A stretch of DNA of 15,862 nt from an uncultured Collinsella sp. (GCA_934654765.1 CAKUGX010000038.1:1-15862); one strand, 5' to 3'; numbered from the stretch's first letter, positions 1 to 7,134 are shown. Notes: generated from the letters alone by a model not told the origin. Numbers and translations: made by a program.

Positions 1-748
1 GTTCATCACCACCTGCAAATACACCAACCAGATCACGAGCTCGAGCGTCGACGAGATCGAAGAGCTCAACAACATGCAAACCGAACTCGAGCAGAACAAG
101 GCCGAACTCCAGCAGGCCAAGTCGCAGCTTGAGGCAGAGCAGAAAAACGCCGAAGATGCGCTGGCACAGGCCCAGCAGCTCCGCAGCGAGGCGCAGGCAA
201 AAGCCGAGCAGGAAAATGCCGCCGAGCTTGCCAAGCTCGAGGCCGATAAGGCCGCTGCCGCCGAGAAGCTCTCGGGCGAGGGCGTAAGCGGCAGCAATTC
301 CAGCAGCCAGGCCACCAACACCAACACCACCATCGATACCACGGTGAACAACGCCAATACCGGTAACTCCGATTACGATACGTTCATCAACGAGTGGACG
401 AGCCGCATCGACAATTATCTTGCCGGCTCCCCCATGGCAGGCCAGGGTTATAACTTTGCCGTCGCCGCTTGGAATACTGGCGTCGACCCCCGTTGGTCCC
501 CCGCCATCGCCTGCATCGAGAGCACCAAGGGCACTTATTGCGCCAATTCCTACAACGCCTGGGGCTGGAGCGCTCGTGGCGGCGGCTGGCGTAGCTTCGG
601 CAGCTGGAGCGAGGGAATTTCCGCACACGTGGCCTACCTTGGCAACACGTATGGCTCCACCCTTACCCCTGCAGCAGCCAAAAAGTACTGCCCGCCCACG
701 TGGCAAGACTGGTACAACAAGGTCGCCGCTCAGATGAACCGCATCTAG
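1..748 (+). CDS. Coiled-coil / lysozyme-like cell-wall hydrolase, 5'-truncated
   Basis: The reading frame is already open at base 2, so the gene begins outside the window and the ATG at 74 is probably internal. Counting from that ATG, residues 1-65 are a Glu/Gln/Ala/Lys-rich heptad-like coiled coil. Residues 70-100 are a Ser/Thr/Asn-rich linker. Residues 100-224 form a compact domain with the motif ACIESTKG (candidate catalytic Glu at residue 149) followed by NAWGWSARGGGWRSFGSW and a final Trp-rich segment. This resembles lysozyme-like or glucosaminidase-type peptidoglycan hydrolases, in which a Glu precedes a Gly/Trp-rich NxxG segment. The coil plus Ser/Thr linker is typical of secreted, wall-associated division or remodelling proteins. 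A signal peptide would lie upstream and cannot be seen. The wall role is inferred from domain style; the exact bond cleaved is unknown. Confidence 0.6.
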   Translation, partial: FITTCKYTNQITSSSVDEIEELNNMQTELEQNKAELQQAKSQLEAEQKNAEDALAQAQQLRSEAQAKAEQENAAELAKLEADKAAAAEKLSGEGVSGSNSSSQATNTNTTIDTTVNNANTGNSDYDTFINEWTSRIDNYLAGSPMAGQGYNFAVAAWNTGVDPRWSPAIACIESTKGTYCANSYNAWGWSARGGGWRSFGSWSEGISAHVAYLGNTYGSTLTPAAAKKYCPPTWQDWYNKVAAQMNRI

Positions 749-759
749 GCGCAACTTTT

Positions 760-787
760 AAGGGCCCCAAACGGGGCCCTTTTCTTT
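760..787 (+). terminator. Rho-independent terminator of the wall-hydrolase gene
   Basis: Perfect 9-bp stem AAGGGCCCC / GGGGCCCTT (760-768 and 773-781) with an AAAC loop, followed by TCTTTT. It begins 11 bases after the stop codon at 748. The T-tract is only on the plus-strand side, so it mainly ends plus-strand transcription; the convergent kinase gene stops at 787, right at its edge. Confidence 0.88.
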
Positions 788-2205
788 TAGGCCGCAGAGG
801 TGTCGACAACGCCCGTTACGTTGGCGACTGCGACAATGACGATAATGATTAAAAGCAAAACACCCAGTGCCTTGAGCCAGAGCTTCGCGAGCTTCTTGCC
901 GCGGTAGCAGTCGAGTGCCGGGAATCGCCGGCGAAGACGGCGCTTATCAAGCATCGCAAAATGAATGAGCACCATAAGGCCATCCACAAAGAAGAAGTAC
1001 TCGATCGCAAGAAACCACGTCGGGTAGCTTTGGTTAGCACCCGTGGGGTGAAAGACGGCAAAGTGACTTCCGGCAACAAAAACGAGGAACGACAGGCAGA
1101 CAAGCACGTTCCAGATGCGCCCCAGAAGCTCCGGGATACGTGAGAGTAGGCTTTGGCGGACGGGTGCTGGCGGCAAGTTGTTCAAAGGTGCCTGAACGGG
1201 AGGCTGCGGTGACGGCGAGGCGGGCGCAGCGACCGGCGCTGCCGCAGGCGGCATTGCACGAGCCGTCAAAGGCGCAGGACGGCACAGCTCGTATGCCGCA
1301 TACGCAGCATGACCCAAGGCCCCCGCACTTGCAAAACGCTTGGCCGGGTCAAGTGCCATCGCCATGCAGATGACATCGGCCAGCGGAGCGGGGATGCCGC
1401 TCGATTCGCATTGTTCGCGCACGTCACGCCCCGGCTTTGGATCGGTCCCCGCCAAGCAAAAGAAGAGAAGCGCGCCGAGTGCATACACATCGCTACGCAC
1501 GCTCGTCTGCCCAAACCCATACTGCTCGGGTGGCGCGTAGGGCCGTGTGCCAAACTTGACGGTATCGGCATCGGCGCCTTCGCGCCAAGCACGCGCGATT
1601 CCCAAGTCAATAATCACCAGCGACGAGAAGGTCATGCCGGCATCGGCGGCATATCTCACACCCGACACGATGATGTTCGAAGGTTTAAGGTCGCGATGGA
1701 TAATCGGAGCCGGCGCTTTCCCCACCTCGCCAAATCCAGCATGGAGCTCTGCCACCGCATCACACAGGGCCGGAAACAACCCGCGCGCATAATCGGGCGT
1801 CGCGCCCAAGCGCCCCACCAAGGCTTCGAGCGTCTCGCCTTCGACATACTCCATCACCACATCGAGCTCGTCGCCCGCGCGGCGACAGTCAACGATTCGG
1901 GGTAGGTGCTCAAAACGGCGCCCGGCACGCTGGGCCGCAAACAGGCGCTCGTAGGCCCCGCCGATCTGGGCCGAGGCATCGATGCGTTTGCGGACGAAGG
2001 GGCCAAGCGACCCACCGCCGGAGCCTTCAAAGTACACGAGCTCGGTCGTCTCGACGTCCGAGCGCTTAAGTACGCGCTCCACGCGATAACTGTCTTCGCG
2101 ATCGAGCGACGCCAGGTGCTCGGCAAGCGCGGCGGTCAGCTCGTCGTCGGAATATGTTGGGCTCTGAGTATCCATAGCGTCCATCATAGCGCAGGGCACG
2201 GACAC
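787..2205 (-). CDS. Membrane-anchored eukaryotic-like Ser/Thr protein kinase
   Basis: A Hanks-type kinase. Visible motifs: a probable ATP-site Lys in FVRKRID (about residue 73), the catalytic loop HRDLKPSN (170-177), a DLG in place of DFG (200-202), and the activation/substrate segment GTRPYAPPEQYGF (219-231) followed by SDVYALG. The glycine-rich loop is replaced by an unusual GSGGGSLG (61-68). A Pro/Ala-rich linker (about 311-350) leads to three hydrophobic segments (about 364-385, 397-418 and 444-463) with a basic stretch KRRLRRR between the second and third. The kinase domain is probably cytoplasmic and tethered by a C-terminal membrane module. No PASTA repeats are present, unlike PknB/StkP. 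The first codon of the longest frame is GTG; ATGs at 2187, 2184 and 2175 are alternatives, and none has a convincing Shine-Dalgarno. It is the last gene of a same-strand trio with the genes at 2275 and 2737. The substrate is unknown. Confidence 0.85.
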   Translation of the reverse strand: MSVPCAMMDAMDTQSPTYSDDELTAALAEHLASLDREDSYRVERVLKRSDVETTELVYFEGSGGGSLGPFVRKRIDASAQIGGAYERLFAAQRAGRRFEHLPRIVDCRRAGDELDVVMEYVEGETLEALVGRLGATPDYARGLFPALCDAVAELHAGFGEVGKAPAPIIHRDLKPSNIIVSGVRYAADAGMTFSSLVIIDLGIARAWREGADADTVKFGTRPYAPPEQYGFGQTSVRSDVYALGALLFFCLAGTDPKPGRDVREQCESSGIPAPLADVICMAMALDPAKRFASAGALGHAAYAAYELCRPAPLTARAMPPAAAPVAAPASPSPQPPVQAPLNNLPPAPVRQSLLSRIPELLGRIWNVLVCLSFLVFVAGSHFAVFHPTGANQSYPTWFLAIEYFFFVDGLMVLIHFAMLDKRRLRRRFPALDCYRGKKLAKLWLKALGVLLLIIIVIVAVANVTGVVDTSAA

Positions 2206-2274
2206 CCTGCGGCATCCGCGCCCTGTTCATTTGCATCGATGTTTTGACAGCACCGCCGGCGCAACCTCCAGCAG

Positions 2275-2697
2275 CTAGCTCACCGTCTCCTCGCCAAAGC
2301 GATACAGCTCCTCATTGACCTTTTGCAGGCTGCAGCCACGATCGATGCAAAAGATGATAATCGCATCGCGACGGTCCTTGCAGTTGAGGACGCTGACCCC
2401 GGCAGCCGTTAGCACGCGGTTAGTCTCTTTGAGCGTCAGCGCCATGGCAAAGGCAATCTGCAGTACCTTATTGCGGCTCGGATGCCGCGCACCGGTAAAA
2501 ATCTGATAGCCAAACGTCTCGTTAAGGTCGGCCATACGCACCACGCGCGAACGCTCCAGACCCTTTTCCTGCAACAGCTGCTTAAGGTAGTTCGAAAGCG
2601 ACGGGGCGGCAAAATCGTGTTCCTTGATATAGCCATCGATGTTTGGCGCGTCGAGAAGCTCATTGAGCAACTCGTCAGTCAGCTTTTTGTCGGGCAT
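2275..2697 (-). CDS. Small helix-turn-helix-like protein upstream of the kinase
   Basis: 140 residues, cytoplasmic, with no membrane segment. The central part (about 30-100) contains LSNYLKQLLQEKGLERSRVV, then ADLNETFGYQIFTGARHPSRNKVLQIAFAMALTLKETNRVLTAAG. This has the helix pattern of XRE/Cro-type DNA-binding domains, with SRNKVLQIA at the recognition-helix and following positions. The C-terminal part (CKDRRDAIIIFCIDRG) is not recognised. A good ribosome binding site, GGGAGGTGAG, lies about 6 bases before the ATG and fixes the start. The gene follows the lipoprotein gene by 39 bases and precedes the kinase by 69 bases, so it could be co-transcribed with both and might act as a regulator or kinase substrate; that role is inferred from position only. 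Confidence 0.62.
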   Translation of the reverse strand: MPDKKLTDELLNELLDAPNIDGYIKEHDFAAPSLSNYLKQLLQEKGLERSRVVRMADLNETFGYQIFTGARHPSRNKVLQIAFAMALTLKETNRVLTAAGVSVLNCKDRRDAIIIFCIDRGCSLQKVNEELYRFGEETVS

Positions 2698-2736
2698 ACG
2701 GCCTCACCTCCCATGCGGCGCAACGGTAGCGACATA

Positions 2737-3279
2737 CTAGGCAAGCACCCAGCTTGCAGTCGCGGACTTATCAAACATGTTGGCAAAATAGAGTGCCTTC
2801 TTGATGTCGCCATCAAAATAGATATTGCCCGCCACGGAGCCGCCGGCGGCAAGGGTGCCGGATTGCAGCTCATCGGAGCCCTCGCTGTAGTACCCCTGGT
2901 TTTGCTGAGCGCCGTTGGCGTCCTCGCCCTTCCAATCGTAGACATTGTAGTCCGCACCCTCGTCGCCATTGTTGACGTACGTGACATGGATGCCCGTCAT
3001 GGTCGAGCCGTCATAATTAGTAAGACCGGTCTGGACGGAGTCGACGACAACGGAAAGGCCGGCAGCCGTGGTCACCGCCGTGCCGACGGCAAGGTCAGTC
3101 GTGGACTGCTCTTCCTTTTTCGACTCATCCTTCTTGTCGCCATCGCCGGCATCCTCGGTGACGGTCGCCTTATCGCTACCACAGCCGGCAAGAAGACCAG
3201 CGGTCCCCAAGGCGACAGTGGCGAATGCGCCAAGTGCAGCGCGACGGCTCAGCAGCACTTCGTTTTCGAGCTTTTTCAT
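2737..3279 (-). CDS. Secreted lipoprotein with twin-arginine-like signal and DUF4352-like domain
   Basis: 180 residues. The N-terminus has LSRRAALGAFATVALGTAGLLAGC: a twin Arg, a hydrophobic stretch, then a lipobox LAGC with the lipidated Cys at about 33. This predicts export (possibly by Tat) and anchoring to the outer face of the membrane. A Lys/Asp/Glu/Ser-rich spacer (about 35-62) follows. The mature domain has beta-type segments (GLSVVVDSVQTG, MTGIHVTYVNNGD, GTLAAGGSVAGNIYFDGD), the pattern of Ig-like DUF4352/telokin-like lipoproteins. The start is set by AAGGAT 7 bases before the ATG. The leader holds a striking inverted repeat that includes this ribosome binding site. It is first of a same-strand trio with the HTH-like and kinase genes, suggesting an envelope sensor for the kinase; this is inference. 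Confidence 0.72.
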   Translation of the reverse strand: MKKLENEVLLSRRAALGAFATVALGTAGLLAGCGSDKATVTEDAGDGDKKDESKKEEQSTTDLAVGTAVTTAAGLSVVVDSVQTGLTNYDGSTMTGIHVTYVNNGDEGADYNVYDWKGEDANGAQQNQGYYSEGSDELQSGTLAAGGSVAGNIYFDGDIKKALYFANMFDKSATASWVLA

Positions 3280-3284
3280 TATGC

Positions 3285-3338
3285 ATCCTTCCTACGATCC
3301 GGCTACTGCGCCGGCACACAGCACATCGTAGGAAGGAT
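3285..3338 (-). promoter_or_regulatory. Leader hairpin pairing with the lipoprotein ribosome binding site
   Basis: A perfect 14-bp inverted repeat: ATCCTTCCTACGAT at 3285-3298 and ATCGTAGGAAGGAT at 3325-3338, separated by 26 bases that contain a further CCGGC/GCCGG pair (3299-3303 and 3310-3314). In the minus-strand transcript the 3' arm contains the AGGAAGGAT that serves as the Shine-Dalgarno of the gene starting at 3279. Folding would hide that site. Structure is seen; function as a translational switch is inferred. Confidence 0.55.
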
Positions 3339-3350
3339 TGAACTTGAATT

Positions 3351-3369
3351 CATTAGCTGAGAGCTAATG
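3351..3369. promoter_or_regulatory. 19-bp palindrome, possible operator
   Basis: CATTAGCT GAG AGCTAATG, a perfect 8-bp inverted repeat with a 3-base centre, lying 72-90 bases upstream of the lipoprotein start and just beyond the leader hairpin. On the minus strand it overlaps a weak candidate promoter (TTTACC, 18 bases, TAATGA). It is too small for a good terminator and lacks a T-tract, so a protein binding site is the better reading. Confidence 0.3.
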
Positions 3370-3801
3370 CTGCGGTAAACGGCCAATGCAGTTATCCTCG
3401 ATTTACGACATGGCGAACCTGCGCGGCGTGGTCCATGTGGACGACGCTTTCGAGCATGCCCTACACGCTCGATGCTCGCACGAGCTCGACAAGGATCCTG
3501 GTAGATGCCGACTGAGAGCCGATCAAAGGCAACATGGGCTCGACCACATTCAACAACCATAAGGCCGTCGTGAGCGGCAATGACACGGTCTGCGACTCAA
3601 AGCAGACGAGTACGCGATACGCCGCGACGACGGCGAGGGGCAGGCGGGCTAGCTGGCAGCTGGATGAGGCTTGGAGCTGCACCAAATAGCACCCCTGACG
3701 GCTGCGCAGGCGTCTTTCCTGCGCTGCCGCCAGGAATGAGTGCGCCGTCCCAGCGGTGCAGGCTAGGCGATGGAGTGTAATGGCGCATAGTAAGAACCGG
3801 C
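3370..3801. other. Stretch without a convincing gene
   Basis: Several short overlapping frames (for example 3461-3685 and 3597-3911 on the minus strand, 3580-3780 on the plus strand) are open, but none has a good ribosome binding site, a recognisable domain or sensible amino acid composition. One plus-strand frame from about 3455 reads like protein (MPYTLDARTSSTRILVDAD) but hits a stop at once and continues as GNMGSTTFNNHKAVVSGND after it. I read this as possible decayed coding DNA, unassigned. Confidence 0.35.
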
Positions 3802-4302
3802 CTACTCCTCATTGAGATATTGCCTTCGGTCGGCCATGTGCTTTCCGGCGAGGGAACTTCCATGACGCAGTCCGTCCGAAATCGTCTCTCGGAAATAGTC
3901 GTCTTTCTCATCGCAGAGATTCTCGAGCTCCACCACTCGCGATGCCAAACGGTCTGAGACCTCGCGCTCTATTACGAGATCGTCTGACAGCTGAGCGTTT
4001 TCTTCCGTCAGCCGAGCATTCTTTTCCAGCAGTTGATCTTTCTCATGCGAGTTGTTGGCAACGTAGGCGACAGCCCCAATGACAGCGACCGTCCCGGCGG
4101 CAATCCCCTTCTTATGTTCTTTGACGAATTGGACGGCTTTCGCTGCGCCCTCCTTAACGATATCGGGAATGGCTTCCACCTTTTCTCGGGTGACCTGCAT
4201 GAGAGGCTTCTTTTCCGCATCGTCAAGCTCAAGGTCGGTTTCCGCCAGCGTTGTCTTCACGCTCTCTTCCTGCTGCTCGTCCTTGAGCTCGAACTCTTCC
4301 AT
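3802..4302 (-). CDS. Hypothetical single-pass membrane protein with coiled coil
   Basis: About 166 residues. A strongly acidic N-terminal part (many Glu/Asp, residues 1-45) leads to a short amphipathic segment (AIPDIVKEGAAKAVQFVKEHKK). One glycine/alanine-rich hydrophobic stretch follows (GIAAGTVAVIGAVAYVA). After it comes a heptad-like coiled coil (about 95-145: KDQLLEKNARLTEENAQL and onwards). There is no signal peptide, so it is probably an inner-membrane protein with a soluble coil. An ATG at 4314 is in frame, but GGAGG sits 5 bases before the ATG at 4302, so the latter is chosen. I do not recognise the family. The gene stands alone between two stretches lacking clear genes. Confidence 0.6.
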   Translation of the reverse strand: MEEFELKDEQQEESVKTTLAETDLELDDAEKKPLMQVTREKVEAIPDIVKEGAAKAVQFVKEHKKGIAAGTVAVIGAVAYVANNSHEKDQLLEKNARLTEENAQLSDDLVIEREVSDRLASRVVELENLCDEKDDYFRETISDGLRHGSSLAGKHMADRRQYLNEE

Positions 4303-4314
4303 TTCAGCCTCCAT

Positions 4315-4787
4315 TCCTTCTTCTTTAGCGTATTCTACCCCGTGCCTTAGGCCGATTACTCAGTTGCCAGCTGATATATGACCGCAGCGGACAATGCACT
4401 CGCAAGTTGACCTATGTCCTGCCAGGAGGTCCAGTGGAGTCTGTTGCAATGACGCTCATCGACGTCACTGTGACACCGATCGGAGTGGTCGAGTCCAACT
4501 CACGCAGCCGCGCGGTTATGGAGCTCAAAATCGACGAGCTCACATCGAGCGAGCCTACAAACTCGAGCAGGAAATGCCCGCGGTCAGGCGCGACGTTGAC
4601 GCGCTTTTGCGATGAGCTGGCATGGGGGCGGGCAATCGCGGCCTACATCCCTGTGTTGCTGGCGGCGATGCTCTCACGCCAAACGCTTGCACATTCGGAT
4701 TGCCACACAACGAGTGAAACTTGTTGATGTGGGCGCGGTTCATTCAGAGTCCGCTCCTCGCTTCATCCTCAAGAAGCTCGTCGAAGC
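4315..4787. other. Stretch without a convincing gene, possible decayed ORFs
   Basis: Plus-strand frames 4394-4615, 4407-4727 and 4612-4854 are open but lack good ribosome binding sites, and two of them overlap each other in different frames. Parts look protein-like in alternating frames (VMELKIDEL near 4517 in one frame, YKLEQEMPAVRRDVDALL near 4556 in another), as expected for an old gene broken by frameshifts. No function can be assigned and no RNA gene was seen. Confidence 0.35.
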
Positions 4788-5111
4788 CTACCCCACCGTG
4801 ATGGATTCCCCGGTAAAGGCGCTAATCATCAACAGGACAAAGAACGCCAGGTAACTGATGCTCAGCAGATAGGCGATAGCCAAAAAGACGATCCATCCCA
4901 CATTGGTCTTGCCGTCGGCGCGGCGTTGTTCGCGACAACGATAGAGCCAGATCGTAACGCCAATGGCAGCGATAAGTAGCACGAGTGCCACCGCAGCCAG
5001 CCCAGCAAGCGCAAACATCACGCCTATGCTCACGGCAATAACCGGGAGTAGTAGCAAACCACACCCGCAACCACCCGGACTATATGCGGCAGATTGCCGA
5101 CGTCGCCTCAT
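4788..5111 (-). CDS. Small integral membrane protein, hypothetical
   Basis: About 107 residues. After a basic N-terminus (MRRRRQ) and a Gly/Cys cluster (GGCGCG) there is a long hydrophobic run of about 40 residues, enough for two membrane segments. A basic loop (YRCREQRRADGK) follows, then another hydrophobic run (WIVFLAIAYLLSISYLAFFVLLMISAF). Three to four membrane passes are likely. GGAG lies 5 bases before the ATG at 5111, preferred to the in-frame GTG at 5117. It starts 29 bases after the higA stop and could be read from the higBA promoter. The family is not recognised. Confidence 0.58.
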   Translation of the reverse strand: MRRRRQSAAYSPGGCGCGLLLLPVIAVSIGVMFALAGLAAVALVLLIAAIGVTIWLYRCREQRRADGKTNVGWIVFLAIAYLLSISYLAFFVLLMISAFTGESITVG

Positions 5112-5140
5112 CGCCACTCCATTCTCAGCGTCTTTGGGCT

Positions 5141-5482
5141 CTACAATGCGATGGCCTGCTGAACAGGAGCGATTTTGTCGAGCTCAGGTTTAATCCGCCT
5201 TTTCTCGGCCTCAAGGTCAAACGCCACCTGAGCGCGCAGCCAATAACCATCCGTCAGGCCAAAATAACGGCAAAGACGGAGGTCAGTGTCGGCCGTCACA
5301 CGGCGCCTCCCCAAAATAATCTGCCCGATACGCTGAGCCGGAATCCCGGTCTCCTTAGCAAGGCGATATTGAGAAATACCCATGGGAACAAGAAACTCCT
5401 CTTTGAGAAGCTCACCAGGAGTCACCGGTGACAGCAAATCAGCCGCAGCCTCCTCATTTATGATAATCGACGATTTCGACAT
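5141..5482 (-). CDS. higA: HigA-type antitoxin (XRE helix-turn-helix)
   Basis: 113 residues from the ATG at 5482. The core PGELLKEEFLVPMGISQYRL, AKETGIPAQRIGQIILGRRRVTADTDLRL and CRYFGLTDGYWLRAQ follows the HigA/VapI family pattern closely: PGE, the PMGxSQYRLA helix, the RI..I..GrR recognition helix, the TADT motif and the final FGlxxxyWLxxQ. It should bind and neutralise the HigB-type toxin encoded just upstream and repress the operon through its helix-turn-helix. The start codon overlaps the end of the toxin gene by 29 bases, which implies coupled translation. A longer in-frame start at 5557 lies inside the toxin gene and adds 25 non-conserved residues, so it was rejected. Confidence 0.9.
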   Translation of the reverse strand: MSKSSIIINEEAAADLLSPVTPGELLKEEFLVPMGISQYRLAKETGIPAQRIGQIILGRRRVTADTDLRLCRYFGLTDGYWLRAQVAFDLEAEKRRIKPELDKIAPVQQAIAL

Positions 5483-5735
5483 TCCAAGCCATCCCCTGTC
5501 TCCACTCAAAGCAGACCCGATAGCGTTCGTTGACGCGAATACTGTATTGACCGGCACGATCGCCCTTCAATGCTTCAAGGCGGTTGCCTGGCGGAATGCG
5601 GAGATCATCAAGCGAAGCGCAGACCTGCAGTTGGCGGATCTTCCTCAATGCGACCCGCTCAAAAGGAATGAACTTCCTGACCCGCACACCCATGGCAAAG
5701 CGTTCGGTATCTTCATCTTTATAGGATGCAATCAT
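5454..5735 (-). CDS. higB: HigB/RelE-type mRNA interferase toxin
   Basis: 93 residues, the usual size. The segment LRIPPGNRLEALKGDRAGQYSIRVNERYRVCFEW is the signature of the HigB branch of the RelE fold: a conserved PPGNRLE.LkGDr.GqySIrvN.ryRvcF. It ends with NVEIVDYHK, the last strand, with a His close to the C-terminus as usual. HigB toxins cleave ribosome-bound mRNA unless held by HigA. The gene is first in a toxin-antitoxin order typical of higBA, with AAGGCG about 6 bases before the ATG. The AT-rich leader contains a palindromic operator and a consensus -10. The pair sits next to gene-poor DNA, consistent with acquisition by transfer. Confidence 0.9.
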   Translation of the reverse strand: MIASYKDEDTERFAMGVRVRKFIPFERVALRKIRQLQVCASLDDLRIPPGNRLEALKGDRAGQYSIRVNERYRVCFEWRQGMAWNVEIVDYHK

Positions 5736-5746
5736 AGTATCGCCTT

Positions 5747-5792
5747 ACGTTAATAACGTCAAACGTTTCTATAGACTTACATCTTCATTATA
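5747..5792 (-). promoter_or_regulatory. higBA promoter and operator
   Basis: On the minus strand a consensus TATAAT (plus-strand ATTATA at 5787-5792) lies about 52 bases upstream of the higB ATG; no strong -35 is seen. Downstream of it lie two overlapping inverted repeats that share a half-site: ACGTTA A TAACGT at 5747-5759 and AACGT CAA ACGTT at 5755-5767. HigA antitoxins repress by binding palindromes near their own promoter, so these are the likely operator. Confidence 0.5.
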
Positions 5793-5836
5793 CCGTACAT
5801 CTGTTCGTATTTTCTAGGCAATTACTTCTTTGCCCA

Positions 5837-7024
5837 TTAGGCAAGCGAAAGCAATCGTTTATAGACATCGAGGCCTTTGAGCAGGATTTCCTCATCAAAG
5901 AGCATGGTATCGGTATGCAGTGCGCTGGCGGCATAGGCGGGGCAGCCCTCGGTGTCACTCGGATTGTCTTGGCCGGCAGGCACGCCCGTGCCCAATAAGA
6001 AGAACACGCCCGGCAGATGGCGCTGATAGAACGCGAAATCCTCGGCAATCAGTAGTGGCTCGTTCACCAGTTGCAACTCGGGCAAAGCAGGTGCAATGCA
6101 GGCAAACAGCTCAGGGTCGTTATCGACCGGCGGGTATCCCTCGGCGAAGTCGAGGTCGTAGGTGCAGCCCGTCGACGCGCACGCCTCGTCGAGCACACGG
6201 CGCACACCCTCGCGCGCACGATCGAACATGTCGTCCGTAAACACGCGCAGGCTGCCGGCGACATGGGCCTCCCCTGCCACCGCATTGCAGACGGTGCCCG
6301 CCCGCAGCAGACCGAACTTGCCAATGCAGGGCTCGTCGGCGCCCAACTCGTCCATCAGCTCGCGCTCGGCAACCAAGAACTTGGCCGCCGCCAGCGCCGC
6401 ATCGTGCGATTCCTCGACCGGAACGCCATAGGTCTTGGCAATATGGATACTCGTGCCATGGATATGAATGTGAGTCTCGCTCGAGCGCGCCAGCAGCGGA
6501 CCGGAGCAGCTCGCCAGCGTACCGGCAGGCAGATCGGGCCACACGTGGAAGCCAAAGATGCGATCGGCCCCGTAGCGCTCGAACACGCCGCTCTCGCATA
6601 CCGTCTTAGCGCCACCGGTCGTCTCCTCGGCCGGCTGAAACACAAAGAGCACGTTACGTTTGATGACGCCCGGCTGCTCACGAATCGTACGGTCGACATA
6701 AGTTGCTGCCGCCAGTGCCATGGCCATGTGGCCGTCGTGGCCGCAAGCGTGCATCTTGCCGGGATGCGTCGAGGCAAAGGCCGCTCCCGTTGCCTCCGCG
6801 ATGGGCAGGGCGTCCATATCGGCGCGAATCGCCGTGGCATTCGTAGCGCCCACACCGGCATCGAAGAAGGCACAGACGCAGCTCGGGCAGGGATAGGTCA
6901 CCTCGCAGGCAAGCGGAGCGAGCACGCCCTCGATATAGGCGATGGTTTGCGGAAGATCGAAGTCGAGCTCCGGAATGCGGTGCAAGTCGCGACGATAACG
7001 ACGGAGTTCTTGGAGCTCGGTCAT
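5837..7024 (-). CDS. M20-family amidohydrolase, probable N-acetyl-diaminopimelate deacetylase
   Basis: 395 residues from the ATG at 7024, which has AAAGGA about 7 bases upstream; the longer in-frame start at 7108 adds residues unlike the family. Metal and catalytic motifs of the M20D group are intact: RADMDALPI (68-75), HACGHDGH (92-99; ligands Cys94 and His96), QPAEE (130-134), FHVWPDLPAGT (159-169; His160) and a final His in SALHTD (370). These enzymes remove acyl groups from amino acids. Beside a dapH operon, the expected substrate is N-acetyl-LL-diaminopimelate, the step after the aminotransferase. It is divergent from that operon and shares a 378-base intergenic region with it. Oddity: the usual glycine-rich GKGGHA segment of the dimerisation domain reads HGTSIHIA (189-196). 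A hippurate- or IAA-amino-acid-type hydrolase is the alternative. Confidence 0.78.
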   Translation of the reverse strand: MTELQELRRYRRDLHRIPELDFDLPQTIAYIEGVLAPLACEVTYPCPSCVCAFFDAGVGATNATAIRADMDALPIAEATGAAFASTHPGKMHACGHDGHMAMALAAATYVDRTIREQPGVIKRNVLFVFQPAEETTGGAKTVCESGVFERYGADRIFGFHVWPDLPAGTLASCSGPLLARSSETHIHIHGTSIHIAKTYGVPVEESHDAALAAAKFLVAERELMDELGADEPCIGKFGLLRAGTVCNAVAGEAHVAGSLRVFTDDMFDRAREGVRRVLDEACASTGCTYDLDFAEGYPPVDNDPELFACIAPALPELQLVNEPLLIAEDFAFYQRHLPGVFFLLGTGVPAGQDNPSDTEGCPAYAASALHTDTMLFDEEILLKGLDVYKRLLSLA

Positions 7025-7134
7025 AGGGATTCCTTTCATGAGACGACTCGGTTGACACCTATTGTGACGCAGGATTGTGGCACCCTTGTTTCTAGCATGA
7101 TGCTGCATTTTTTAAACGTTATATACGAATACTC

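Noticed and set aside
787..3279. Kinase, HTH and lipoprotein genes as a phage defence system
   Set aside because: No nuclease, toxin or other effector domain is visible and no defence genes lie nearby apart from a routine higBA; signalling is a simpler reading.
2482..3360. 292-residue open frame on the plus strand
   Set aside because: Antisense to the HTH-like and lipoprotein genes, both of which have good ribosome binding sites and, for the lipoprotein, a lipobox.
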